Source: Alphaproteobacteria bacterium HGW-Alphaproteobacteria-6
GTDB lineage: Bacteria; Pseudomonadota; Alphaproteobacteria; Rhodobacterales; Rhodobacteraceae
NCBI GenBank assembly: GCA_002841115.1
Contig: PHEC01000023.1
Coordinates: 1 to 63,263 of the forward strand
Direction: 5' to 3'
DNA: 63,263 bases
The notes below the pieces were generated by a model. It searched no databases, was not told the origin of the DNA, and was given only the letters and a program-made list of their open reading frames with translations. Position 1 is the first letter of the stretch; the number at the start of each line of letters is the position of its first letter. This document shows positions 9,970-19,060 of the stretch, piece by piece. Made by a program: the position numbers and the translations under genes.

Positions 9970-10437
9970 TCAGCGGATGCCGTTGGCCTGTTGCACGCTG
10001 CGGATATAGCCGATGACCGCGGCGATGTCGGCGCCGGTCAGCCCCTTCACCGCCGGCATGTCGCCGAAGGGCCAGTGATGGGCCTGTGCGCCGCGGCGCA
10101 CCGCCGCCTCGATCGCGCCGTCGCTGTGGTGGCCCGGAACGTAGAAGTCATGCAGAAGCGGCGGGCCGGCGCCCTCGACCCCGGTCAGCAGCTCGCCGTG
10201 ACAGGCCACGCATTTCGCGGCAAAGACCCGTGCCCCGTATGCTTGCGCGCCCTCGAGCGGCGGGATCACGACATCGGCGGGATCGATGCCCACCGTCTGG
10301 TCACCCGCCCCGTGTGCGTGCATCTGCGCGCCGACCGGGCCGGGGCGCAGCGCCACAGCACCCGCGATGGTCGCCACAAGGGCCAGCCCGGCCAGCGCGC
10401 GGTGCCGCAGCGCTGCGGCGCCGGGCGCGCCGCTCAT
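9970..10437 (-). CDS. Exported class I c-type cytochrome
   Basis: The 155-residue product has an N-terminal hydrophobic signal or anchor segment (residues 14-30), one heme-attachment motif CVACH at 76-80, and M127 in FGDMPAVKGLT as the likely sixth ligand. It should be a periplasmic single-heme electron carrier. The start ATG at 10437-10435 overlaps the stop of the upstream lyxose isomerase gene in an ATGA, so translation is probably coupled; this favours 10437 over the upstream ATG at 10446. Its redox partner cannot be told from the sequence. Confidence 0.9.
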   Translation of the reverse strand: MSGAPGAAALRHRALAGLALVATIAGAVALRPGPVGAQMHAHGAGDQTVGIDPADVVIPPLEGAQAYGARVFAAKCVACHGELLTGVEGAGPPLLHDFYVPGHHSDGAIEAAVRRGAQAHHWPFGDMPAVKGLTGADIAAVIGYIRSVQQANGIR

Positions 10438-11120
10438 GCCAGCCACTGCGGATAATCGCTGACCAGAAGATGGACCGGCGCCTCGTCCTCCTCGACCGCC
10501 GCGAACCGGCCGATCGGCTCGCGAAAGACATTGTCGGTGACATCGTCATTGACGGTCGAGACCTCGCCGATCAGCACATCGCCGCCCTCGGCCCAGAAGG
10601 CGTGCCAGTCGCCCGGCATCAGGGTGACCGATTCGCCCGGGTGCAGGCGCAGCTTCTCGCCAGGGCCGAAGCGCCGCGCGATCCCGTCGCAATGCACCAC
10701 GCCGCCGCGGTCGGGCGCGAAGCCGCCGGCATCGTCGGAGCCGTTGAGTTCCACCACCAGCGTCGCGCCGCCGCGGTTGATGATGTCCTCGGCCTTGATC
10801 ACATGGGTATGGGACGGGCTCAGCTGGTCGCGGCGCGAGATCAGCAGCTTTTCGGCATAGCACATGCCGCCGCCGCGCCTCAGGTCGGCCAGACGGCCAT
10901 TGCGCAGGGTGAAAAGGAAAAGCCCGAAGTCGTCGAACCGGCCCTGGCCATAATCGGTGATGTCCCAGCCGAGGCGGGCATCGATGATGGCGCGGGCGGC
11001 CTCGCCCCGGGCGCGGAACTCGGCCGGCGACCAGCCGGCGAAAGGCGGCAGGATGAAGCCGTATTCGCGGATCATCTCGCCGGCCTGCCCCATCACCTCG
11101 TTGATGCGCGATCGTTTCAT
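10434..11120 (-). CDS. D-lyxose/D-mannose-type sugar isomerase
   Basis: The 228-residue cupin-fold protein resembles the D-lyxose ketol-isomerase family, whose E. coli O157 member is about 227 residues. Candidate metal ligands are H104 and H106 in SPSHTHVIKAEDIINRGG, E111, and a later His in PGDWHAFW. The family interconverts D-lyxose with D-xylulose and D-mannose with D-fructose in the cytosol. I start at the ATG at 11120 (MKRSRINEVM), which has an AAAGGAC ribosome site; the frame upstream is not protein-like. No sugar transporter or kinase is adjacent, so the physiological substrate is open. The cytochrome gene overlaps its stop. Confidence 0.85.
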   Translation of the reverse strand: MKRSRINEVMGQAGEMIREYGFILPPFAGWSPAEFRARGEAARAIIDARLGWDITDYGQGRFDDFGLFLFTLRNGRLADLRRGGGMCYAEKLLISRRDQLSPSHTHVIKAEDIINRGGATLVVELNGSDDAGGFAPDRGGVVHCDGIARRFGPGEKLRLHPGESVTLMPGDWHAFWAEGGDVLIGEVSTVNDDVTDNVFREPIGRFAAVEEDEAPVHLLVSDYPQWLA

Positions 11121-11178
11121 CTGCGGCTGTCCTTTCCCTCCGGCCCCCGGCCGAAGGGGCCCCGCCCGGGGCGGCTTG

Positions 11179-11961
11179 TCAAGCCCGGGCGCGCCATTGC
11201 GCCGAACCGGTGCCGCCCCCGGCCCAGGCCCGGACCGCATCGCCGAACGCCTGAAACAGCGGCCGCGACACCGGATCGCTGGCGGCATTCCATTCCGGGT
11301 GCCACTGCACCGACAGGGTGAAACCGGTGGCGCCGGCGACATAAAGCGCCTCGGCGGTGCCGTCGGGCGCCCAGCCGTCGATCACCACGCCCCGGCCGGC
11401 GGTCCGGATGCCCTGGCCGTGCAGGGTGTTGGTCATCACCTCGCGCGCGCCCATCAGCCGCTCGAACACCCCGCCCTCGGCGAAGCGCACGACATGGCGC
11501 AGCGCGAACTTCTCCTCGATCGAACCCTCGGGCGGCATCCGGTGGTTGAGCCGGCCGGGCAGGTCGCGGATCTCGGGGTCCAGCGTGCCGCCGAGCGCGA
11601 CGTTGACCTCCTGAAAGCCGCGGCAGATGCCAAGGAAGGGCTGGCCGCGCGCGACGCAGGCCCGCACCAGCGGCAGGGTGACCGCATCGCGGCAGCGGTC
11701 GAAGGTGCCATGCGCCTCGGTCTCGGCCTCGCCGTATTCCTCGGGGTGGACATTGGGCCGCCCGCCGGTCAGCAGGAAGCCGTCGCAGCGCGCCAGCAAT
11801 TCCTCGACGGTGACGAAACGCGGATCGGTCGGGATCAGGAGCGGCATGCAGCCGGCGACCTGCGCCACGGCGGCCGAATTCATCGTCCCCCCGGCGTGCA
11901 CCGGGTAGTCGTTGTTCAGCAGGTTCATGTTGCCGATGATGCCGACGACCGGTCGCGTCAT
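11179..11961 (-). CDS. Gamma-glutamyl-GABA hydrolase-like class I glutamine amidotransferase (peptidase C26)
   Basis: The 260-residue product has the class I GATase triad: nucleophile C113 in FLGICRGFQEVN, and H221 with E223 in SVQWHPEWNA. The overall layout fits PuuD-type hydrolases, which release GABA from gamma-glutamyl-GABA in putrescine breakdown. The start MTRPVVGIIGN at 11961 begins directly with the family strand; an upstream ATG at 12033 would add 24 residues with no similarity. No puuABC genes are nearby, so the exact gamma-glutamyl substrate is uncertain. It lies 58 bp upstream of the lyxose isomerase on the same strand. Confidence 0.88.
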   Translation of the reverse strand: MTRPVVGIIGNMNLLNNDYPVHAGGTMNSAAVAQVAGCMPLLIPTDPRFVTVEELLARCDGFLLTGGRPNVHPEEYGEAETEAHGTFDRCRDAVTLPLVRACVARGQPFLGICRGFQEVNVALGGTLDPEIRDLPGRLNHRMPPEGSIEEKFALRHVVRFAEGGVFERLMGAREVMTNTLHGQGIRTAGRGVVIDGWAPDGTAEALYVAGATGFTLSVQWHPEWNAASDPVSRPLFQAFGDAVRAWAGGGTGSAQWRARA

Positions 11962-12126
11962 TGCCGTCCCGCGATTTTCCCCTGTGTAAAGGATAGGTCG
12001 GCGCGCGACCGGGCGAAAGCCCCGACCGCGCACAAGGGCTCTGCGGAGCGGCCCTGTTGCCGCGCCGCCGCGCCCTGGCCCCTCGCCCGGGCCCCGCGCC
12101 CGGACCCCGTGCCTCAGCCCCGCGCC

Positions 12127-12549
12127 TCAGGCCTCGGGTTGCAGGCCGGCGGCGCGGATCCCGGCCTCGGCCGCCGCGGCGTCATTGTCGGAGGTGTCGC
12201 CGGTCACCCCGACCGCGCCGATCACCGCGCCGGAGGCGTCGCGCACCAGCACCCCGCCCGGCACCGGCAGGATCGCGCCGCCGAAGACCCCCGACAGGGC
12301 GGCCATGAAATAGCCCTGCTCTTCGGCCCGGTCGCGCTGCGCCCGCCCGCCGATGCCCAGCATCACCGCGCCATGCGCCTTGGCGCGGGCAATCTCGAAC
12401 CGCCCCGGCGAGGCGCCGTCGGCGCGCTCGAAGGCGATCACATGGCCACCGCCGTCCAGAACCACGACCGACAGCGGCTTCATGCCGCCCGCCGCACCCG
12501 CCGCCAGCGCCTCGGCGATGATCACCCGTGCCACCCCGATCTTCAGCAT
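12127..12549 (-). CDS. GlcG/HbpS family heme-binding-like protein
   Basis: The 140-residue protein of the GlcG/HbpS (PF03928) fold shows PLSVVVLDGGGHVIAFERAD, GGVLVRDASGAVIGAVGVTG and a final A-rich helix, all family hallmarks. The molecular role is poorly defined; family members bind heme or small molecules and often sit in glycolate utilisation operons. Here it is just downstream of malate synthase G (gap 86 bp), in keeping with a glycolate/glyoxylate context. Confidence 0.88.
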   Translation of the reverse strand: MLKIGVARVIIAEALAAGAAGGMKPLSVVVLDGGGHVIAFERADGASPGRFEIARAKAHGAVMLGIGGRAQRDRAEEQGYFMAALSGVFGGAILPVPGGVLVRDASGAVIGAVGVTGDTSDNDAAAAEAGIRAAGLQPEA

Positions 12550-12560
12550 GTCATCGCCCT

Positions 12561-12633
12561 TCTTCGTTGCCCAAATACCCTCGGGGGGTGGCGCGGCCGC
12601 GGCCGCGCCTTCGGGGGGCAGACGGCCCCCCGA
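12561..12633 (-). repeat. Palindromic GC-rich intergenic repeat, copy 2
   Basis: Between glcB and the GlcG-like gene, CCCAAATACCCTCGGGGGG (the reverse of the GGTATTT core) is followed by a GGGGGGCAGACGGCCCCCC dyad. It is the same arrangement as at 6189 and 23957 but in the opposite orientation. Confidence 0.65.
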
Positions 12634-12635
12634 CC

Positions 12636-14798
12636 CTACCCCGCCGCCTTCACCTCGCTCCGGCGCGCGTGCAGCACCGGTTCGGTATAGCCCGACGGCT
12701 GCACCCGGCCAAGAAAGATCAGATCGCAGGCGGCCTGGAACGCCAGCCCGTCGAAGCCCGGCGCCATCGGCCGATACCCCGGATCGCCGGCGTTCTGGCG
12801 ATCGACCACCCTGGCCATCTTGCGCAGGGCGTCCATCACCCGGGACTCGCTGACCAGCCCGTGATGCAGCCAGTTCGCCAGTGCCTGGCTGGATATCCGG
12901 CAGGTCGCGCGGTCTTCCATCAGCCCGATGTCATGGATGTCGGGCACCTTGGAGCAACCCACCCCCTGATCGACCCAGCGCACCACATAGCCAAGGATGC
13001 CCTGGCAGTTGTTCTCGACCTCGGCGCTGATCTCGGCCTCGGAATAGTTGCGCCCCGAAGCCAGCGGCAGGGTCAGCAGATCGTCCAGCCGGGCCGGGCG
13101 CCCGGCCGCCCTGATCTCTCGCTGGCGGGCAAAGACATCGACACGCAGGTAATGCGTCGCATGAAGGGTCGCGGCGGTCGGCGACGGCACCCAGGCGCAA
13201 TTCGCCCCGGCCCGCGGATGGGCGATCTTGGCGGCCAGCATGTCGGCCATGAGGTCGGGCATCGCCCACATGCCCTTGCCGATCTGGGCGCGCCCCGAGA
13301 GGCCGCAGGCCAGGCCGATATCGACATTGCGGTCCTCATAGGCCGAAATCCACGGCTGCGCCTTCATCTCGCCCTTGGCAACCATCACCCCGGCCTCCAT
13401 CGACGTGTGGATCTCGTCGCCGGTGCGGTCGAGAAAGCCGGTGTTGATGAAGGCGACGCGGTGGCGCGCGGCGCGGATGCAGGCCTTGAGATTGGCGCTG
13501 GTGCGGCGCTCCTCGTCCATGATGCCAAGCTTCACGGTATGGCGCGGCAGGCCCAGCACCGCCTCGACCCGGGTAAAGATCTCGTCGGCAAAGGCGACCT
13601 CGTCGGGGCCGTGCATCTTCGGCTTGACCACGTAGACCGAGCCATGGTGCGAATTGCGCGGCCCGTCGGTCTTGCGCAGGTCATGCATGGCGATCAGCGT
13701 GGTGATCAGCGCATCCATCAGCCCCTCGCCGATCGCGTCGCCCGAGGCATCGCGGATCGCCGGCGTGGTCATCAGATGGCCGACATTGCGCACCAGCATC
13801 AGCGCGCGGCCCTTCAGCACCAGGCCCGAGCCATCCGGCGCGGTCAGCCGCGCATCACCGTTCAGCCGTCGGGCAAAGCGCCGCCCACCCTTCTCGACCT
13901 CCTCGACCAGGTCGCCGCGCATCAGCCCCAGCCAGTTGCCATAGGCCAGAACCTTGTCGGCGGCATCGACCGCCGCCACGCTGTCCTCGCAATCCATGAT
14001 CGCCGAGACCGCCGATTCCAGCCTGAGGTCGGAAACGCCGGCCGGATCGCTGGCGCCGACCGGAGTCTGGCGGTCGATGACGATCTCGGCGTGCAGGCCG
14101 TGCCGGCGCAGAATGATCGCCGAGGGCGCCTCGGCCGGGCCGCGGTAGCCGGCGAACTGGCCCGGATCGACCAGCCCCAGCGCAGCACCCGCGCCACCGC
14201 GGACGACCAGCCGGCCCTGCGCGACGGCAAAGCCGGTCCGCTCGGCCCAAGCCGCCCCGGCCAGCGCAAAACAATCGTCCAGAAGCGCGTCCGCCCAGGC
14301 CACCACCCGCGCCCCGCGTGCCGGGTCATAGCCCGCGCCCTGCGGCGCATCGCCCAGCGCATCGGTGCCGTAAAGCGCGTCATAAAGGCTGCCCCAGCGG
14401 GCGTTCGCGGCATTGAGCGCATAGCGCGCGTTCATCACCGGCACCACCAGTTGCGGGCCGGGCAGAAGGGCGATCTCGGGATCGACATTGGCGGTGTCGA
14501 TGGTGAAATCCTCGCCCTCGGGCAGAAGATAGCCGATCTCGCGCAGAAAGGCGGTGTAGGCTTCGGCGTCATGGGCCTGGCCGCGCCGCGCCTGATGCCA
14601 GGCGTCGATCCGCTGCTGCAACTCTTCGCGCCGCTCCAGAAGTGCCCGGTTCTTCGGGCCAAGGTCGCGGACCATCGCGGCCAGCCCCGCCCAGAACCCA
14701 TCCGCCTCGACCCCGGTTCCGGGCAGCGCCCTGCGCTCGATGAACTCGGCCATGACCGGGTCCACCAGAAGCCCGCTGCGCATCACCGTCCCGACCAT
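12636..14798 (-). CDS. glcB: Malate synthase G
   Basis: The enzyme condenses glyoxylate with acetyl-CoA to malate in the cytosol, completing the glyoxylate bypass or glycolate assimilation. The 720-residue length matches the monomeric isoform G (about 723 in E. coli). Recognisable blocks include [69 protein letters not shown] and [19 protein letters not shown]. The start ATG at 14798 has a GGGAGAG ribosome site. It is followed on the same strand by the GlcG-like gene. Confidence 0.97.
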   Translation of the reverse strand: MVGTVMRSGLLVDPVMAEFIERRALPGTGVEADGFWAGLAAMVRDLGPKNRALLERREELQQRIDAWHQARRGQAHDAEAYTAFLREIGYLLPEGEDFTIDTANVDPEIALLPGPQLVVPVMNARYALNAANARWGSLYDALYGTDALGDAPQGAGYDPARGARVVAWADALLDDCFALAGAAWAERTGFAVAQGRLVVRGGAGAALGLVDPGQFAGYRGPAEAPSAIILRRHGLHAEIVIDRQTPVGASDPAGVSDLRLESAVSAIMDCEDSVAAVDAADKVLAYGNWLGLMRGDLVEEVEKGGRRFARRLNGDARLTAPDGSGLVLKGRALMLVRNVGHLMTTPAIRDASGDAIGEGLMDALITTLIAMHDLRKTDGPRNSHHGSVYVVKPKMHGPDEVAFADEIFTRVEAVLGLPRHTVKLGIMDEERRTSANLKACIRAARHRVAFINTGFLDRTGDEIHTSMEAGVMVAKGEMKAQPWISAYEDRNVDIGLACGLSGRAQIGKGMWAMPDLMADMLAAKIAHPRAGANCAWVPSPTAATLHATHYLRVDVFARQREIRAAGRPARLDDLLTLPLASGRNYSEAEISAEVENNCQGILGYVVRWVDQGVGCSKVPDIHDIGLMEDRATCRISSQALANWLHHGLVSESRVMDALRKMARVVDRQNAGDPGYRPMAPGFDGLAFQAACDLIFLGRVQPSGYTEPVLHARRSEVKAAG

Positions 14799-14930
14799 CC
14801 CTGCTCTCCCTGCCTGCCTGCCCGACCCGCCGGCCGCGCCTTCGTATGCACCGGCATACTGCTACAGGAGGCCCTTCGTGCAGGCAACCGGGCAGCAGGC
14901 GGACGGTCGCCGCCGGCAGGGCGGATCGCC

Positions 14931-14982
14931 GCGCAGGGTTGCGGCGCAGGGTTGCGGCGCAGGGTTGCGGCGCAGGGTTGCG
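14931..14982. repeat. 13-bp tandem repeat, 4 copies
   Basis: Four perfect head-to-tail copies of GCGCAGGGTTGCG lie between glcB and the arsR-type gene, ending 29 bp before the regulator's ATG. They could sit in or near the promoter of the regulator. Confidence 0.9.
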
Positions 14983-15011
14983 GCGGGTTATCCGGCGTGA
15001 TACTTAGTGAC

Positions 15012-15353
15012 ATGGCTAAGCATGATGCCGACCTCTCGCGGCTCTTCCACGCGCTGGCCGACCCGACCCGCCGGGCGATGCTGGCCCGTCTGGGCCGGGG
15101 GCCGGCGGCGGTCAGCGACCTGGCCGCGCCGACCGGCTTCAGCCTGCCCACGGTGATGCGGCACCTCTCGGTGCTGGAGGCGGCGGGCCTGATCGCCACG
15201 GCGAAGGACGGGCGGGTGCGGTCCTGCACCATCCGGCCCGGGGCGCTGGCGCCGGCGCGCGGCTGGATCGACGGGCAGCGGGCGCTCTGGGACGCGCGGC
15301 TCGACCGGCTGGACGCCTATGTGACGCGGCTGACGAAGGAGCACATGGAATGA
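15012..15353 (+). CDS. ArsR-family winged-helix regulator
   Basis: The 113-residue DNA-binding protein begins MAKHDADLSRLFHALADPTR, a typical ArsR opening. The recognition helix lies near GFSLPTVMRHLSVLEAAGLI and a wing follows at AKDGRVRSCTIRPGAL. It lacks the paired-cysteine metal box, so it is probably not a metal sensor. It overlaps the following double-SRPBCC gene in an ATGA, and ArsR regulators of this subtype are commonly paired with AHSA1/SRPBCC genes. The longer open frame upstream is antisense to glcB; the ATG at 15012 is the natural start. Confidence 0.93.
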   Translation: MAKHDADLSRLFHALADPTRRAMLARLGRGPAAVSDLAAPTGFSLPTVMRHLSVLEAAGLIATAKDGRVRSCTIRPGALAPARGWIDGQRALWDARLDRLDAYVTRLTKEHME

Positions 15354-16399
15354 CTGTCGAGGCTCTCGATCTTGACCCCGAACTCGATCTGGTGCTGACC
15401 CGCGAGATCGACGCGCCGCGGGCGATCCTCTGGCAATGCTGGACCCGCCCTGAGCACATCCCGCATTTCTTCGTGCCCCGCCCGCACCGGGTGACGGCCT
15501 GCGAGATCGACCTGCGCGTCGGCGGCCGCTTCAACACGACTTTCGACGTGGACGGCACGGCGATGGAGAACAAGGGCGTCTGGCTGGAGCTGATCCGCGA
15601 CGAGAAACTCGTCTTCACCGATGCCTATACCGAGGGCTGGAAGCCCGCGCCCGATCCCTTCATGACCGCGATCGTGACCTTCGAGGACATCGGCGACGGA
15701 CGCACCCGCTATACCGCGGTGGCGCGCCACCGCAACGCCGATGCCGCGCAAAGCCACCGCGAAATGGGCTTTCACGACGGCTGGGGCACGGTCGTGGACC
15801 AGTTGGAGGACTATGCCCGCGGGCTGATGCAAGGCCCGGACGCGGATGCGTCAATGCAAGGCCCGGACGCGGATGCGTCAATGCAGGGGTCGGACGCGGA
15901 TGCGTCGATGCAGGGGTCGGACGCGGATGCGTCGATGCAGGGGTCGGACGCGGATGCGGCCCAACGCACGATGGTGATCGAGCGGCTGATCAAGGCGCCG
16001 GTCGCAACCGTCTGGCGGGCCTGGATGACCCCCGGATCCCTGCCGCAATGGTGGGGGCCGGACGGATTCGCCTGCCGCACCCGGCGCATCGACCTCCGGC
16101 AGGGCGGCGACTGGGTCTTCGACATGATCGGCCCCGATGGCACTGTCTATCCCAACCACCACCGCTTTACGCTGGTGCAGCCCGAAACCCGCATCGACTA
16201 TGTGCTGCACCATGGCGAGAACGGGCCGAAGCACGCCGACGCCCGGGTCAGCTTCGAGGACATCGGCGGGCAGACCAGGGTGACGCTGCGCATGACCTTC
16301 CTTACCGCCGCGGACTACGCGCAGGCGCGGGACTTCGGCGCCGTCGAACTTGGCCGGCAGACCCTCGGCAAGCTTGCCCGCTTCGTCGGCGCCGGCTGA
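15350..16399 (+). CDS. Fused double SRPBCC (AHSA1-like) protein with repeat linker
   Basis: The 349-residue protein has two consecutive START/AHSA1-type domains. Domain 1 (about residues 10-155) includes IDAPRAILWQCWTRPEHIPH and FNTTFDVDGTAMENKG. Domain 2 (about 206-345) includes IKAPVATVWRAWMTPGSLPQ and DWVFDMIGPDGTVYPNHHRF. Between them are five copies of a nine-residue repeat, MQGPDADAS or MQGSDADAS. Typical family members have one domain of ~150 residues. The start overlaps the arsR-type stop (ATGA), so the pair is translationally coupled. The ligand is unknown. A gene fusion or in-frame stop loss with later linker expansion would explain the layout. Confidence 0.92.
   Translation: MTVEALDLDPELDLVLTREIDAPRAILWQCWTRPEHIPHFFVPRPHRVTACEIDLRVGGRFNTTFDVDGTAMENKGVWLELIRDEKLVFTDAYTEGWKPAPDPFMTAIVTFEDIGDGRTRYTAVARHRNADAAQSHREMGFHDGWGTVVDQLEDYARGLMQGPDADASMQGPDADASMQGSDADASMQGSDADASMQGSDADAAQRTMVIERLIKAPVATVWRAWMTPGSLPQWWGPDGFACRTRRIDLRQGGDWVFDMIGPDGTVYPNHHRFTLVQPETRIDYVLHHGENGPKHADARVSFEDIGGQTRVTLRMTFLTAADYAQARDFGAVELGRQTLGKLARFVGAG
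15827..15961 (+). repeat. 27-bp tandem repeat, 5 copies, coding
   Basis: Five contiguous 27-bp units, each starting ATGCARGG, encode MQGPDADAS (2 copies), MQGSDADAS (2) and MQGSDADAA. Units 1-2 and 3-5 form two sequence subtypes, suggesting stepwise duplication. The array joins the two SRPBCC domains in frame. Confidence 0.95.
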
Positions 16400-16474
16400 C
16401 CGCCGCGACGGCGCCGCCCTTGAAGCCGCCCCCGGCGGCGCCTAGGCTCGCCCGGCCCAACCCCGGAGAGCCCG

Positions 16475-19060
16475 ATGACCGCGACCATGCCCGAAACCGT
16501 CCGTCTTGCCGACTACCGCCCTTTCGGCTGGACCATCGAAGAGACCGGCCTGACGTTCCGGCTCGACCCGCAGGCGACGCGCGTGCTGGCCCGCATCCGC
16601 TTTGCCCCGAACCCGGCGGCGGGCGCCGATGCCGGGCGCCGCCCGTTCTTTCTGCATGGCGAGGGCCTGCGGCTGATCGCGGCGCGGATCGACGGCCGGC
16701 CGGTGACCCCCGAGATCGGCCCCGCCGGCCTGACCTGCGCGGTGCCCGACGCCCCCTTCACCTGGGAAGCCGAGGTCGAGATCGCCCCCGCCGCCAATAC
16801 CGCGCTCGAAGGGCTTTACATGTCGGGCGGCATCTTCTGCACCCAATGCGAGGCCGAGGGCTTTCGCCACATCACCTTCTATCCTGACCGGCCCGACGTG
16901 ATGGCGCCCTTCACGGTCCGCATCGAAAGCGACATGCCGGTGCTCTTGTCGAACGGCAACCCCACGGGCGCCGGGCCGGGCTGGGCCGAGTGGACCGACC
17001 CCTGGCCAAAGCCCGCCTATCTTTTTGCGCTGGTCGCCGGCGATCTGGTCGCGGTGCGCGACCGCTTCACCACCCGATCCGGCCGGCCGGTCGAGCTTGC
17101 CATCTGGGTCCGCGCCGGCGACGAGGACCGCTGCGGCCATGCGATGGACAGCCTCAAGCGCTCGATGGCCTGGGACGAAAAGACCTACGGCCGCGAATAC
17201 GATCTCGATGTCTTCAACATCGTCGCTGTCGATGACTTCAACATGGGCGCGATGGAGAACAAGGGGCTGAACATCTTCAACTCCAAGCTGGTGCTGGCCA
17301 GCCCCGAGACCGCCACCGACGCCGATTTCGAGCGGATCGAAAGCGTCATCGCGCATGAGTATTTCCACAACTGGACCGGCAACCGGATCACCTGCCGCGA
17401 CTGGTTCCAGCTTTGCCTGAAAGAGGGGCTGACGGTCTTTCGCGACCAGGAGTTCACATCCGACATGCGCTCGGCGCCGGTCAAGCGGATCGAGGATGTG
17501 CTGACCCTGCGGGCGCGGCAGTTCCGCGAGGACATGGGGCCGCTTGCCCATCCGGTCCGCCCCGAGGCCTATGTCGAGATCAACAACTTCTACACCGCGA
17601 CCGTCTACGAGAAGGGCGCCGAGGTGATCGGGATGCTGAAACGGCTGGTCGGCGAGGATGGCTACCGCGCCGCGCTGGATCTTTATTTCGACCGCCACGA
17701 CGGGCAGGCGGCGACGATCGAGGACTGGCTGAAGGACTTCGAGGATGCCACCGGGCGCGACCTTTCCCAGTTCAAACGCTGGTATACCGATGCCGGCACG
17801 CCGCGCCTGACGGTGGACGAGGCCTGGTCGCCCGCCGCCTCGGGCGGCACCTATACCCTGACCTTCCATCAGAAGACCCCGCCGACCCCGGGACAGGACA
17901 TCAAGCCGCCGCGCGTCATCCCGATCGCGGTCGGCCTTCTCAATCCCAATGGCGACGAGGTGGTGCCGACCCGGGTGCTGGAGATGACCGAGGCCAGCCA
18001 GAGCTTCCGCTTCGAGGGGCTGGCAAGCCGCCCGGTCCCGTCGATCCTGCGCGGCTTTTCCGCCCCCGTGGTGCTTGACCGCGAGGCCAGCGCCGAGGAA
18101 CGCAGCTTTCTGCTGGCCCATGACACCGACCCCTTCAACCGCTGGGAGGCCGGCCGCGCCCTGACCAAGGACGTGCTGGTGCGGATGATCACCGCGGCCG
18201 AAGACCCCGGTGCGGGCTTCATCGACGCGCTCGGTCGGGTGCTGCTTGACGATCAGCTTGATCCGGCCTTCCGCGCCCTCTGCCTGCGGCTGCCCTCCGA
18301 GGACGACATCGCCCAGAGCCTCAGCGACGCCGGCCACGAGCCCGACCCCGACGCCATCCACATCGCAGTTCAGGCGCTGGCCAAGGCGATCGCCCGGCAA
18401 CTGCAAAAGCCGCTGACCGCGACCTATGAGGCGATGGCGACGCCCGGCGCCTTTTCGCCCGATGCCGCCTCGGCCGGGCGCCGCGCGCTCAGGCTGGCCT
18501 GCCTGGCGCTGCTCAACCGGATCGACAACGGCACCCGCGCCGCCTCGCTTTACGCCAGTGCCGGCAGCATGACCGAAACCCAGGCGGCGCTGGCCTGCCT
18601 GATCGAGACCGGCCGCGGCACCCGCGAGATCGCCGCCTTTCACGAGCGCTGGAAGGCCAACCGGCTGGTGATCGACAAATGGTTCATGGTCCAGGTGCTG
18701 CACGCCGCCCCCGACCTTGCGGCGACGACCGCCCAGCGGCTGGCCGGCCACCCCGATTTCGACTGGAAGAACCCCAACCGCTTTCGCGCGCTGCTCGGCG
18801 CGCTGGCGGCCAATCACGGCGGCTTTCACGCGGCCTCGGGGGCCGGCTACCGCTTTTATGCCGACTGGCTGTTGCGGCTCGATCCGGTCAACCCGCAGAC
18901 CACCGCGCGGATGTCCACCGCCTTCGAGACCTGGGCGCGCTATGACGCCGGCCGCCGCGCCCTGATCCGCGCCGAACTGGACCGCATCAGCGCCGCCCCC
19001 GGCCTCAGCCGCGACACCGCCGAGATGGTCGGCCGCATTCTGGGTGCCGCCGATGCGTAG
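16475..19060 (+). CDS. pepN: Aminopeptidase N (M1 family)
   Basis: This cytosolic zinc aminopeptidase removes N-terminal residues from peptides. In the 861-residue product the exopeptidase motif GAMENKGLNIFN starts near residue 257, zinc ligands H294 and H298 lie in HEYFHNWTGNR, and the third ligand E317 is in CLKEGLTVFRDQEF. Length and motifs match the E. coli PepN class (about 870). The ATG at 16475 follows a GGAGAG ribosome site. The SDR gene begins inside its last codons. Confidence 0.97.
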   Translation: MTATMPETVRLADYRPFGWTIEETGLTFRLDPQATRVLARIRFAPNPAAGADAGRRPFFLHGEGLRLIAARIDGRPVTPEIGPAGLTCAVPDAPFTWEAEVEIAPAANTALEGLYMSGGIFCTQCEAEGFRHITFYPDRPDVMAPFTVRIESDMPVLLSNGNPTGAGPGWAEWTDPWPKPAYLFALVAGDLVAVRDRFTTRSGRPVELAIWVRAGDEDRCGHAMDSLKRSMAWDEKTYGREYDLDVFNIVAVDDFNMGAMENKGLNIFNSKLVLASPETATDADFERIESVIAHEYFHNWTGNRITCRDWFQLCLKEGLTVFRDQEFTSDMRSAPVKRIEDVLTLRARQFREDMGPLAHPVRPEAYVEINNFYTATVYEKGAEVIGMLKRLVGEDGYRAALDLYFDRHDGQAATIEDWLKDFEDATGRDLSQFKRWYTDAGTPRLTVDEAWSPAASGGTYTLTFHQKTPPTPGQDIKPPRVIPIAVGLLNPNGDEVVPTRVLEMTEASQSFRFEGLASRPVPSILRGFSAPVVLDREASAEERSFLLAHDTDPFNRWEAGRALTKDVLVRMITAAEDPGAGFIDALGRVLLDDQLDPAFRALCLRLPSEDDIAQSLSDAGHEPDPDAIHIAVQALAKAIARQLQKPLTATYEAMATPGAFSPDAASAGRRALRLACLALLNRIDNGTRAASLYASAGSMTETQAALACLIETGRGTREIAAFHERWKANRLVIDKWFMVQVLHAAPDLAATTAQRLAGHPDFDWKNPNRFRALLGALAANHGGFHAASGAGYRFYADWLLRLDPVNPQTTARMSTAFETWARYDAGRRALIRAELDRISAAPGLSRDTAEMVGRILGAADA

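Noticed and set aside
12528..15353. 941-residue open frame on the plus strand over glcB
   Set aside because: It is antisense to malate synthase G and rich in His/Arg/Pro as expected for high-GC shadow frames; only its last 113 codons are a real gene (the ArsR regulator).
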